6,795 nucleotides of DNA. Source: Bacillota bacterium. Its GTDB lineage: Bacteria > Bacillota > Peptococcia > Peptococcales > Peptococcaceae. The translations under genes were made by a program, and so were the position numbers. The notes under the pieces were generated by a model, which was given only the letters and a program-made list of their open reading frames with translations, had not been told where the DNA came from and ran no database searches. Within the stretch, counting starts at the first letter, position 1. The number at the start of each line of letters is the position of its first letter. Below, piece by piece: positions 1-6,795 of the stretch. The stretch is taken from assembly GCA_023443145.1 (NCBI GenBank), contig JAEZVS010000168.1:1-6795 (forward strand), given 5' to 3'.

Positions 1-662
1 TCACCGCCCTTATCCTTTGAGCCGGGATCTTCCGAATACTCTTTGGCCAGTTTTGCGAAATCTTCTCCATCGGAAATCTTTTTAATAATCTCTTTTGCTT
101 TGGCCTCATCTTTTACCAAAATATGGGCCGCTTTTACTTGTTCGGGCATTTTAAATTGATCTTTGTGCTCATCATAATAATTTTTAGGATCGACTTTGAT
201 TTCTTTACGCAATTCGTCAGAAAGCTTATTGTATCGAATTTGTTCTTTCATCATGTTTTCAAAGTCTTCTTCACTTACATCATATTCTTTCATGTATCGT
301 TTAAAATTCTCTTCCGACTCATATGCTTTGATGGACTCATCTTTTAGTTTTTTTAGATCGTCCTCGTTTACCTTAATTCCACGGCGCTCTGCTTCTTGTC
401 GCAGCAATTCGGTATTCACCAGGCTTGAAATGACTTCAGCTTTAAAATAATCTGCAGTTGGGTCATCGGCCTGAATTTGATTGTGCTTAAAAATTTGATT
501 GATGCGCTTATTTAAGTAATCACTTTTAAGCATGGTGTCGTTAACTTTAATGGCGTCCTTTCCTGTCTGTTTGGCTTCGCTATTGCTGTCGCTGTTTCCG
601 CAACCAGACAATGCGCCCATAATAAGGCCTGAGAGCAACAGCAGAGATAACAATTTTTTCAA
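1..662 (-). CDS. prsA: PrsA/SurA-like lipoprotein peptidyl-prolyl isomerase (3' partial)
   Basis: This is probably a membrane-anchored foldase that helps exported proteins fold outside the cytoplasmic membrane. Translation from TTG gives 220 residues before the window ends. Residues 1-20 form a lipoprotein signal peptide: KK, a Leu-rich core, and the lipobox Leu-Ser-Gly-Cys with the lipidated Cys21. A short Ser/Asn linker follows. About 36-170 is a charged helical SurA_N-like region (for example [17 protein letters not shown] at 79-95). The parvulin (PpiC) domain starts near AAHILV (178-183, with the conserved His180) and continues through [18 protein letters not shown] (198-215) and the beginning of the GG motif (219-220); the rest of the domain and the C-terminal helices lie off the window. 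The gene has its own promoter and a strong AAGGAG, 35 bp after mfd. The lipobox favours PrsA over periplasmic SurA; isomerase activity cannot be judged from this fragment. Confidence 0.93.
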   Translation of the reverse strand, partial: MKKLLSLLLLSGLIMGALSGCGNSDSNSEAKQTGKDAIKVNDTMLKSDYLNKRINQIFKHNQIQADDPTADYFKAEVISSLVNTELLRQEAERRGIKVNEDDLKKLKDESIKAYESEENFKRYMKEYDVSEEDFENMMKEQIRYNKLSDELRKEIKVDPKNYYDEHKDQFKMPEQVKAAHILVKDEAKAKEIIKKISDGEDFAKLAKEYSEDPGSKDKGG

Positions 663-670
663 GTGAATCG

Positions 671-676
671 CTCCTT
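671..676 (-). promoter_or_regulatory. Strong ribosome binding site that fixes a TTG start
   Basis: AAGGAG on the minus strand lies 8 nt before the TTG at 660-662. It decides the start of the lipoprotein gene: translation from this TTG gives a complete signal peptide, whereas the first in-frame ATG (codon 15) would cut the signal peptide in half. Confidence 0.85.
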
Positions 677-696
677 ATTTTTGATAGTATGATGCC

Positions 697-725
697 ATTA
701 TAGGACTTTTATATTGCTTTGACAA
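697..725 (-). promoter_or_regulatory. Near-consensus sigma-A promoter inside the 3' end of mfd, driving the foldase gene
   Basis: On the minus strand TTGTCA (720-725) is separated by exactly 17 bp from TATAAT (697-702), matching 11 of 12 consensus bases. The -10 overlaps the mfd stop codon. Initiation would be expected near 690, giving a leader of about 28 nt that contains little beyond the AAGGAG ribosome binding site (671-676). The downstream gene is therefore likely to be transcribed independently of, as well as together with, mfd. Promoter activity is inferred from the match. Confidence 0.8.
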
Positions 726-3700
726 TTCTCTTGTACGTTCTCAAAGAACAGTTTCATTGAATCTAAAGATTTCTTATCTTGAATCACTTCTTTGAGACGC
801 ACCAGAAGAACCAACTCTCCCTTTTTATTTTGCAGAGAAAGGCGTGACGGATATTTGTGCACAAATGTCATGAAAAGTTCAATATCCAAGTCGGCATCCT
901 TATAAAATCGAAGTTCCATTGTATGATCTCGTTGTCGCAAACTTTTAACACCTATACGAGACAGTGTCAACTTAAAAGATAAAAGGGATACCAACGCCAA
1001 CGCTTCTGACGGGATATCACCAAAACGATCAATGATTTCATCCAAAAGATCTTCCAATTCAGATTCTTTTTCTGCCCGTTCCAACCGTTTATATATACTT
1101 AGTCGAATATCTTCATTCACAATGTATTTTTCAGGAATATATGCGTTGACACGGAGGTCCAACTCAACACTCCGCCGCTTTTTCATTGGCAACAATCCGC
1201 GTTTTTCGGCAACCGCCTGACTTAATAGATCCATATACATATCGAAGCCAACATCGTAGACATGACCATGTTGCTCCGCTCCTAAAAGATTTCCCGCACC
1301 ACGGAGTTCCAAATCACGCATGGCAATGCGATATCCGGATCCCAAAGCTGTGTATTCTTTTAACGTGTGCAGACGCTGTTCAGCCAAATCAGTGAGCATT
1401 TTATCAGCTCGAAACGTCAAGTAGGCATAAGCCACACGATTGGAGCGTCCCACACGACCACGCAATTGATAAAGCTGACTCAGACCCATACGATCGGCAT
1501 CCAGTACAATAAGGGTATTGACATTACCTATATCCAACCCCGTTTCTATAATGGTGGTGCACACCAACACATCAGCTTCGCGGTTGACAAAAGATAACAT
1601 TACTTTTTCCAGTTGATGTTCTTTCATGCGGCCATGACCTACCAACACACGGGCATCCGGCACCAACGTTCGAATTTGAGTTGCCAACCCCTCAAGCGCC
1701 TCTATGCGGTTTTGAATCACATAGACCTGCCCGCCGCGCGCCATCTCTCGCCGGATGGCCTGAGACAGAAGCAAATCGTTGAACTCTGTCACATAAGTTT
1801 GAATGGGATAACGATCAGCAGGTGGCGTTTCAATGATGCTCATATCACGAATGCCCGCCAAAGACAGATGTAATGTACGCGGAATGGGAGTCGCAGAAAG
1901 AGTCAACACATCAATGTTATTTTTCATTTCTTTTATGCGCTCTTTGTGAACCACGCCGAAACGCTGCTCCTCATCCACCACCAAAAGTCCCAAATCGCTA
2001 AAAGACAATCGTTTGTTGAGCAGTTTGTGGGTACCGATAACAATATCCAGTTGATGATCTTTAAGCTGTTGCTTAATGGTCGCTGCTTCTTTCGTCGTGC
2101 TGAAACGGCTAAAGACCGCTATACGAACACCAAAAGGGTCAAAGCGTTTCTTAAACGTGTCGTAGTGTTGCTGGGCCAATACTGTGGTGGGGACCAATAT
2201 GGCCACTTGCTTGCCGTCGGCCACTGCTTTAAAGGCTGCCCGAATGGCAATTTCTGTTTTTCCATATCCCACGTCGCCGCAAATAAGACGATCCATGGGG
2301 CGCGGTTTCATCATATCTCTTTTGACATCGTTTATGGCCGTCAACTGATCTTCCGTTTCCACATAAGGAAAGGATTGCTCAAATTCATATTGCATTTCGT
2401 CATCCGGCGGATAAGCGTGACCTGCAGCTTCTTCTCGCTCGGCATATATACTGATCAAGTAATCGGCCAGATCCGCCACCGAATCCTGCACTCTCTTTTT
2501 GGTGCGTTGCCACTCTGTACCGCTCAACTTATTCAGTTTGGGACGGCGCCCTTCGTGTCCGACATATTTCTGCAACAAATCGAACTGTTCGACAGGTACA
2601 AAAAGCTTATCTGTGCCTGCATATTGCACGACCAAATAATCTTTGCTGACACTTCCGCTGGTCACATGTTCTAAGCCGGTATACATACCAATGCCGTGAT
2701 TTTCGTGCACCACATAATCACCCGGCGACATGGCATCTGCTGAATGGTATGCTACGGTTTCTTCCACAATCGAACTTTTGTCACGCTTCCGTTGCGCACG
2801 CTGTAAAAACACTTTGTCTACAGGCAAAAGAACCACTTTATCTTGCCGGTAAATACCGGATAATGTTAAGCTTGACTGTACTAAGTGCACCGCTTTCGGA
2901 TCATTAGATAATGTTTTGCTTGTTTGTATGTTGTATTCTTGTAAAAACTTTTGAAAATGATCTAGTTGCTGCTCATCTGCACTGCAAGATATAACAGTCA
3001 TTTCTTCTGACTGATGGTGCTTAATTGTTTCGATGACCAAATCAGGCCGATTCAAAAAGCCGGGCAACGACTCGAATTGACAAGAAACCGTTTCCGATTC
3101 ATCGAAAAAAAGATTCTTTCTCGGCAACAGCGAATAGCCTGTGCGTTGTGTTGCCTTAAGGCGATTCGCCATCTCCTCTCGAGTGAAATAAGCGTCCCAC
3201 TGCTCTTTACAAACCAAACCGTTTGACATCAAGTCTGTAAACCGTCGTTGGTTTTCCTCATCATTAAAGCGCAGCACCTCATCAAAACGGTTGACATCAT
3301 CATTAAACACCGCTGGCGCCTGCCTATAATAATCCAGCAGATGTGTCTGCTCCTCAAAATATGCACCTTTAAAGAGAGTCGCATTAGGCCCGGCCTCATC
3401 TTTCAGCGCCTGTTGCGCCAAATCAATTTGGTGCAGCAGGCCACTTTGCGTGTGCTCTCCTTTGCGCTCATATTTATTCTTTAATTCCTCCAAGCGAATA
3501 AACCATTCGCAACCTCCGGTCCTATCATATATTTCTGCGCCCGGCGTTAAAATGGCTTGGGAGACATTTTCAATAGAACGCTGGGTTTCTGCTTCAAAAG
3601 TGCGAATAGAGTCGATGCTGGTATCAAAAAACTCAATACGCAACGGTTTATCATAAAGGGGTGAAAAAACATCTAAGATGCCGCCTCGCAAAGAAAACTC

Positions 3701-4207
3701 ACCGGGTCGGCTCACTGCTTCTTCTCGATGATATCCCATGCGAATCAATTGCAAAATCAATTCGTCAATATCGACCTCATCGTCCAACGCCAAAGAACGA
3801 TAACCTTTACGCCAAAGTTTGGGCGGCATTAAGATACTACTCAAAGCATCCGGTGTGGTGATCAGCACCCGTGGCGTCTGATTATTTTGAAGGCGCGCCA
3901 GTATTTTCAGTCGTTCATAGGTGATGTCTCCGGAACTGGCCACCACTTCAAAAGGTATAGACTCTTCTTTAGGAAATACGGCCACATCATCAATGGCCAG
4001 ATCACTCAAGTGATTTAATATGATCTTTAACTGTCTTTCATCAGATGCGATCACCAAAACCGGAAAAGGACAGGAGATAACATGGAGCAAAAGCATGAGC
4101 AAACGAGCTTCATCATCCAAACCGCTGAATTGAACGGTTGGCTGATATGCATGCCAAGCGGCCAAATTATTCGGAAATACGACTTTCAGATCTAAAGGTG
4201 GGTTCAT
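698..4207 (-). CDS. mfd: Transcription-repair coupling factor Mfd
   Basis: Mfd is an ATP-driven DNA translocase that pushes RNA polymerase off lesions and recruits UvrA. At 1169 residues it is full length for the family (about 1150-1180). The N-terminal UvrB-like module (to about 220) has the UvrA-contacting [14 protein letters not shown] (168-181) and no usable Walker A, as is normal for Mfd. A variable middle (about 220-490) is followed by the RNA polymerase-interacting domain starting near [12 protein letters not shown] (496-507). The RecG-like motor shows Walker [10 protein letters not shown] (644-652), DEEQ (745-748), SATPIPRT (771-778), [12 protein letters not shown] (884-895), [12 protein letters not shown] (911-922) and the translocation motif with [11 protein letters not shown] (966-976). 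A C-terminal TRCF domain covers about 1015-1120. The start follows AAGAGG. The last codons contain a promoter for the next gene. No damage is seen. Confidence 0.98.
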   Translation of the reverse strand: MNPPLDLKVVFPNNLAAWHAYQPTVQFSGLDDEARLLMLLLHVISCPFPVLVIASDERQLKIILNHLSDLAIDDVAVFPKEESIPFEVVASSGDITYERLKILARLQNNQTPRVLITTPDALSSILMPPKLWRKGYRSLALDDEVDIDELILQLIRMGYHREEAVSRPGEFSLRGGILDVFSPLYDKPLRIEFFDTSIDSIRTFEAETQRSIENVSQAILTPGAEIYDRTGGCEWFIRLEELKNKYERKGEHTQSGLLHQIDLAQQALKDEAGPNATLFKGAYFEEQTHLLDYYRQAPAVFNDDVNRFDEVLRFNDEENQRRFTDLMSNGLVCKEQWDAYFTREEMANRLKATQRTGYSLLPRKNLFFDESETVSCQFESLPGFLNRPDLVIETIKHHQSEEMTVISCSADEQQLDHFQKFLQEYNIQTSKTLSNDPKAVHLVQSSLTLSGIYRQDKVVLLPVDKVFLQRAQRKRDKSSIVEETVAYHSADAMSPGDYVVHENHGIGMYTGLEHVTSGSVSKDYLVVQYAGTDKLFVPVEQFDLLQKYVGHEGRRPKLNKLSGTEWQRTKKRVQDSVADLADYLISIYAEREEAAGHAYPPDDEMQYEFEQSFPYVETEDQLTAINDVKRDMMKPRPMDRLICGDVGYGKTEIAIRAAFKAVADGKQVAILVPTTVLAQQHYDTFKKRFDPFGVRIAVFSRFSTTKEAATIKQQLKDHQLDIVIGTHKLLNKRLSFSDLGLLVVDEEQRFGVVHKERIKEMKNNIDVLTLSATPIPRTLHLSLAGIRDMSIIETPPADRYPIQTYVTEFNDLLLSQAIRREMARGGQVYVIQNRIEALEGLATQIRTLVPDARVLVGHGRMKEHQLEKVMLSFVNREADVLVCTTIIETGLDIGNVNTLIVLDADRMGLSQLYQLRGRVGRSNRVAYAYLTFRADKMLTDLAEQRLHTLKEYTALGSGYRIAMRDLELRGAGNLLGAEQHGHVYDVGFDMYMDLLSQAVAEKRGLLPMKKRRSVELDLRVNAYIPEKYIVNEDIRLSIYKRLERAEKESELEDLLDEIIDRFGDIPSEALALVSLLSFKLTLSRIGVKSLRQRDHTMELRFYKDADLDIELFMTFVHKYPSRLSLQNKKGELVLLVRLKEVIQDKKSLDSMKLFFENVQENCQSNIKVL

Positions 4208-4212
4208 ACATT

Positions 4213-4218
4213 CCTCTT
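4213..4218 (-). promoter_or_regulatory. Ribosome binding site of mfd
   Basis: AAGAGG on the minus strand lies 5 nt before the mfd ATG at 4207, at the short end of normal spacing. It supports that ATG as the start; the ATG four bases earlier is out of frame. Confidence 0.7.
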
Positions 4219-4219
4219 T

Positions 4220-4243
4220 GTATACAATATGCCAATTGTATAC
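4220..4243. promoter_or_regulatory. Perfect 9-bp inverted repeat upstream of mfd (possible operator or RNA hairpin)
   Basis: The pth-mfd spacer holds GTATACAAT, a 6-nt loop, then ATTGTATAC, a perfect 9-bp dyad. Each arm is part of a TTGTATAC(A/G)AT unit: 4218-4228 on the plus strand has the palindrome TTGTATACAA, and 4236-4246 has TTGTATACGAT, giving two copies 18 bp apart. In the mfd transcript the hairpin would end one base before the AAGAGG ribosome binding site (4213-4218). It could be a repressor operator (the spacing of about two helical turns suits a dimer pair) or an RNA structure affecting mfd translation. Neither arm is followed by a T-run, so it is not a standard terminator, and I find no good -35/-10 pair around it. 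The symmetry is directly seen; the function is inference. Confidence 0.6.
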
Positions 4244-4261
4244 GATTAAAAAGCATAACGT

Positions 4262-4810
4262 TTAGTTGTATTTATTCATTGAATCAACAATACCATGATG
4301 CAGCCAATACAAACACGCATCACACGCTGTCTCTATTGCAGCATCTATTTCTTCTTTCTCTTGTTTGGAAAAATGAGATAAAACATGCTCAATAACTTGA
4401 TCTTTTTTTCCGATACCGATTTTTAAGCGATCAAACGTTTTTGAATTGACATGTTGAATAATGGATTTGATACCATTGTGTCCACCTGACGAACCTTGCT
4501 GTTTAAAGCGCAGTAATCCATTCGGCAAATCCATGTCATCATAAATCACAAGAAAATCATCCAACTGATCGGCATAATAGTCTATTAAAGCCCAGACGGC
4601 ACGACCGCTCTCATTCATATATGTTTGCGGTTTTACCAAAAGCACTTTTTTTCCATCTAACATACCGGTACCGGTCAAAGCCTGCTTCTCTTTCTTACTC
4701 ACATCTATGCGCCATTCCTTGGCCAAACGATCAATAACCATAAAACCGGTATTGTGCCGTGTGCCATCGTATTTCTTTCCCGGATTACCCAGGCCGACAA
4801 TCATTTTCAT
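4262..4810 (-). CDS. pth: Peptidyl-tRNA hydrolase
   Basis: Pth cleaves the ester bond of peptidyl-tRNAs that fall off the ribosome, freeing tRNA for reuse in the cytosol. The 182 residues are close to the usual 185-195. Active-site landmarks are GLGNPG with Asn9 (6-11), GTRHNTG with the catalytic His19 (16-22), KPQTYMN with Asn66 (60-66), YDDMDLP with Asp91 (89-95), and GSSGGHNG with Asn111 (105-112). After RLKIGIG (127-133) the chain goes directly to KKDQVIEHVL, so the loop between GIG and the conserved V..(Y/H)VL segment appears about five residues shorter than in most homologues I recall. This accounts for most of the shorter length. The start at 4810 overlaps prs; an in-frame ATG two codons later is equally possible and would leave the fold intact. 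The gene ends in TAA, 54 bp before mfd, with no terminator-like hairpin and T-run. Confidence 0.97.
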   Translation of the reverse strand: MKMIVGLGNPGKKYDGTRHNTGFMVIDRLAKEWRIDVSKKEKQALTGTGMLDGKKVLLVKPQTYMNESGRAVWALIDYYADQLDDFLVIYDDMDLPNGLLRFKQQGSSGGHNGIKSIIQHVNSKTFDRLKIGIGKKDQVIEHVLSHFSKQEKEEIDAAIETACDACLYWLHHGIVDSMNKYN

Positions 4811-4812
4811 CA
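4808..4812 (-). other. TGATG stop/start overlap between prs and pth
   Basis: The prs stop TGA and the pth start ATG share one A. There is no convincing Shine-Dalgarno sequence just upstream, only a weak AAGA-like stretch, so pth translation probably depends on ribosomes ending on prs. The dependence is inferred. Confidence 0.8.
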
Positions 4813-5769
4813 GCGAAACATCTTGCTGACTGAAGCATCTTGATAAATACGCATGATGCCTTCGCCAAACATGGGCGCAACCGACAAAACTTTGAGTTTA
4901 TCAAGATGCACATCGCGTTGAGAAATGGTATTGGTGGTAACCACTTCACGTATGGGCGAATTGGCCAAGCGTTCAACGGCAGGGCCTGACAGCACAGCGT
5001 GGGTACAGGTGGCGTAAATATCTTTTGCTCCACGTTCCAAAAGTGCAGATGCAGCACTGGTGATGGTACCGGCGGTATCAATCATATCATCAATCATAAT
5101 AACGGTTTTTCCTTTAATGTCGCCGATAATATTCATCACTTCACTAACATTCGGCATGGGGCGGCGTTTGTCGATAATTGCCAAGGGAGCCCCCATCAAC
5201 TCTGCCAGGGTACGAGCACGGCGGACGCCTCCAACGTCTGGCGAAACCACACAAACGTCTTCCAAGGCCATGTCATGAAAATACTGGGCAATTAAAGGCG
5301 CCGCTGCCAAGTGATCCACCGGAATATCAAAAAAACCTTGAATTTGTTGAGCATGTAAATCCATGCTGAGTACCCGTCGGGCCCCGGCATTTGTGATCAG
5401 GTTGGCCATCAGTTTAGCAGTTATCGGCTCACGACCGCGAGATTTACGATCTTGACGAGCATAACCATAATAGGGAACCACAGCTGTCAGACGGCGGCAC
5501 GATGCACGTCTGAGTGCATCCGTCATAATAAGCAACTCCATGATATTGTCATTCACCGGGTTGGAAGTAGATTGAATCAAAAAGACATCGCATCCGCGAA
5601 CACTTTCTTCAATGTTTACATTGATTTCACCGTCGCTAAACTTAGAAATACTGGATGCACCCAGCTCAATGCCCAATGCATGTGCAATGTCGCGGGCCAG
5701 TTCAACATTAGAATTGCCGCTAAATACCTTCAGATGTTTTAAATCTCGCTCCATTGGAAAATCATACAT
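4810..5769 (-). CDS. prs: Ribose-phosphate pyrophosphokinase (PRPP synthetase)
   Basis: Prs transfers pyrophosphate from ATP to ribose-5-phosphate, making PRPP for purine, pyrimidine, NAD, histidine and tryptophan synthesis in the cytosol. The 319 residues match the usual class I length of about 310-320. The expected landmarks are present: FSDGE (44-48), the flexible catalytic loop [13 protein letters not shown] (103-115), [12 protein letters not shown] with His139 (136-147), SPDVGG (176-181), DKRRP (200-204), and the PRPP-binding loop [13 protein letters not shown] (223-235). The C-terminus ends in the family-like SVSKMF. The ATG at 5769 is preferred because of the upstream GGAGG; Met6 is the alternative. 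Both ends overlap the neighbouring genes by one base, so it sits in the middle of a glmU-prs-pth transcription unit. The ctc/bL25 gene that follows prs in bacilli is absent. No key residue is missing. Confidence 0.98.
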   Translation of the reverse strand: MYDFPMERDLKHLKVFSGNSNVELARDIAHALGIELGASSISKFSDGEINVNIEESVRGCDVFLIQSTSNPVNDNIMELLIMTDALRRASCRRLTAVVPYYGYARQDRKSRGREPITAKLMANLITNAGARRVLSMDLHAQQIQGFFDIPVDHLAAAPLIAQYFHDMALEDVCVVSPDVGGVRRARTLAELMGAPLAIIDKRRPMPNVSEVMNIIGDIKGKTVIMIDDMIDTAGTITSAASALLERGAKDIYATCTHAVLSGPAVERLANSPIREVVTTNTISQRDVHLDKLKVLSVAPMFGEGIMRIYQDASVSKMFR

Positions 5770-5771
5770 CA
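5767..5771 (-). other. TGATG stop/start overlap between glmU and prs
   Basis: On the minus strand the glmU stop TGA and the prs start ATG share one A. A GGAGG sequence inside the last glmU codons (5780-5784) sits 10 nt before the ATG. This arrangement is typical of translational coupling, so ribosomes finishing glmU can restart on prs; coupling itself is inferred. Confidence 0.85.
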
Positions 5772-6795
5772 GTTTTTATCCTCCATTTCTTTTCGCACGC
5801 GTCTGGGTTTACAGGTCATAGACAATTCCGGCTTACAAAAACAATTGTCGGGAATGTTTTCCCTGATGGTTGAACCTGCACCGATATAGACGTCGTCGCC
5901 CACGGATACAGGTGCTATTAAATTGGTGTTGCTGCCAATAAACGAACCATCGCCAATCGTGGTCCGATGCTTCTTTCGGCCATCATAATTACAAGTAATG
6001 GTGCCACAGCCTATATTGACACCATCACCAATATTCGCATCTCCTACATAACTTAAATGAGGGACTTTGCTGCCATTGCCCACAGTAGCGTTTTTTATTT
6101 CGACAAAATCGCCTATTTTAACATTATCTTTCAAAACCGTTCCCGGTCTAAGATATGCAAAAGGCCCAATATTGTTGTCATCTCCAACAGTCGCCTCATT
6201 CATCACACACATTTGAAGATGACATTTTGAACCGACCTTACTATTATTTATTTTTGAGTTCATGCCCACATGCGTACCTGTACCAATCGAGCTCATGCCG
6301 GAAATTATCACGTTGGGTTCTAAATAGACATCTGTAGAAAGCGTCGCTTCGGCATCAATATAAACGCTGGATGGATCCATCATTGTAACACCGGACATCA
6401 TCCAACGCTCATTAATTTTTGCCTGCATCCATGCCTCAGCCTGAGACAACTGAAATCGATTGTTGACCCCAAGTATTTCAGATGCATCCGGCAGACAATA
6501 TGCTCCGGCAAAATTTCCCATTTGGTATGCCACAGAAATGGTATCGGTTAAATATAATTCTCCTTGTGCATTATCCGTATTGAGCGTTAAAAGGGACTTC
6601 TGCAAGAATAAAGCATCAAAGATATATGTACCGGCATTAATTTCTTGCACTGCCCGCTCGAATTCGTTAGCATCTTTTTCCTCCACAATGGCACGTACCG
6701 AGTCTTCATCACGCAAAATGCGCCCGTAGCCAGTGGGTTCTTCCATTCGGGTTGTTAAAATCGTTGCCAGTTTATCCGAATGCACATGCTCCATC
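5769..6795 (-). CDS. glmU: Bifunctional UDP-GlcNAc pyrophosphorylase / GlcN-1-P acetyltransferase GlmU (5' partial)
   Basis: GlmU acetylates glucosamine-1-phosphate with acetyl-CoA and then transfers UMP from UTP, giving UDP-GlcNAc for peptidoglycan; it is cytosolic and trimeric. About 341 residues are visible. By comparison with the roughly 455-residue family, about 115 N-terminal residues, including the nucleotide-binding start of the uridyltransferase domain, lie beyond the window, so the first visible Met is internal. Counting from that Met, the rest of the uridyltransferase domain shows PTGYGR (20-25), QEIN (50-53) and GVNNR (109-113, Mg-binding Asn). From about residue 135 the sequence is a left-handed beta-helix of hexapeptide repeats. 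Acetyltransferase landmarks are GPFAYLRPG (210-218), EIKNA with the catalytic-site Lys (232-236), GSKVPHLSY with the catalytic His246, and CNYDG (268-272). The C-terminal tail is unusual: it has three Cys (318, 320, 328) and no recognisable Arg..Gln..KEGW ending. The stop overlaps the prs start. Confidence 0.97.
   Translation of the reverse strand, partial: MEHVHSDKLATILTTRMEEPTGYGRILRDEDSVRAIVEEKDANEFERAVQEINAGTYIFDALFLQKSLLTLNTDNAQGELYLTDTISVAYQMGNFAGAYCLPDASEILGVNNRFQLSQAEAWMQAKINERWMMSGVTMMDPSSVYIDAEATLSTDVYLEPNVIISGMSSIGTGTHVGMNSKINNSKVGSKCHLQMCVMNEATVGDDNNIGPFAYLRPGTVLKDNVKIGDFVEIKNATVGNGSKVPHLSYVGDANIGDGVNIGCGTITCNYDGRKKHRTTIGDGSFIGSNTNLIAPVSVGDDVYIGAGSTIRENIPDNCFCKPELSMTCKPRRVRKEMEDKN
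5780..5784 (-). promoter_or_regulatory. Ribosome binding site of prs
   Basis: A full GGAGG on the minus strand lies inside the 3' end of glmU, 10 nt before the prs ATG at 5769. It favours this ATG over the in-frame ATG at codon 6, which has no purine-rich sequence at a suitable distance. Confidence 0.75.

Noticed and set aside
123..450. Two overlapping plus-strand open frames rich in Phe and Ser
   Set aside because: They are the complement of the Lys/Glu-rich foldase gene; the minus-strand frame has a signal peptide, lipobox and parvulin motifs.
681..702. Imperfect dyad around GGCATC just downstream of the foldase -10
   Set aside because: Only about 5 of 8 arm positions pair, within what chance allows in a short AT-rich stretch.
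942..970. TTGACA followed after 17 bp by TAAAAG on the minus strand, inside mfd
   Set aside because: The -35 is perfect but the -10 matches only 4 of 6, and the site is deep in a coding region with another much better promoter downstream.
1946..2674. Open frame of 242 codons on the plus strand, antisense to mfd
   Set aside because: It lies wholly within the well-conserved motor and RNA polymerase-interacting part of mfd on the other strand, has no recognisable domain, and is best explained as a codon-bias shadow.
4220..4243. The pth-mfd inverted repeat as an intrinsic terminator
   Set aside because: The stem is AT-rich and no T-run follows the stem on either strand, so efficient termination is unlikely.
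4138..4395. 85-codon plus-strand frame spanning the pth-mfd spacer
   Set aside because: It runs antisense to the ends of two certain genes, has no ribosome binding site or domain, and crosses the inverted repeat.
4785..5081. 98-codon minus-strand frame overlapping the prs/pth junction
   Set aside because: It is a shifted frame within prs, whose own frame shows the complete PRPP-binding loop; Pro/Cys-rich composition without family resemblance.

Overview
The window carries one collinear block of five genes, all on the minus strand. In transcription order (high to low coordinates) they are glmU (5' end cut off by the window edge), prs, pth, mfd and a prsA-like lipoprotein foldase gene (3' end cut off). 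Coding density is very high. The largest gaps are 54 bp between pth and mfd and 35 bp between mfd and the foldase gene. I see no RNA gene, CRISPR array, insertion sequence or phage-like gene.

The order glmU-prs-pth-mfd followed by a parvulin-type lipoprotein is a familiar Bacillota arrangement, seen in clostridia and Negativicutes. Bacilli usually have ctc (bL25) between prs and pth; here prs runs straight into pth. The moderate base composition, the protein sequences and the absence of ctc suggest a member of the Bacillota, possibly of the Negativicutes. This lineage call is an inference from gene order and family resemblance, not a search result.

Region by region: 5769-6795 encodes most of GlmU, the bifunctional enzyme that makes UDP-GlcNAc for the cell wall. 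Its stop codon overlaps the prs start in a TGATG. Prs (4810-5769) makes PRPP, and its stop overlaps the pth start in a second TGATG. Pth (4262-4810) recycles peptidyl-tRNA. A 54-bp spacer follows, containing a perfect 9-bp inverted repeat that abuts the mfd ribosome binding site. Mfd (698-4207) is a full-length transcription-repair coupling factor. The end of mfd contains a near-consensus sigma-A promoter (TTGTCA, 17 bp, TATAAT) pointing at the foldase gene (1-662), which begins with TTG behind a strong AAGGAG and encodes a lipoprotein signal peptide.

The genes are housekeeping functions: precursor supply (GlmU, Prs), translation quality control (Pth), DNA repair (Mfd) and extracytoplasmic protein folding (PrsA-like). 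The first three look translationally coupled. Mfd and the foldase gene each have their own ribosome binding site, and the foldase gene appears to have its own promoter. I do not see a new biological system here. The points most worth a second look are the two regulatory-looking sites around mfd.
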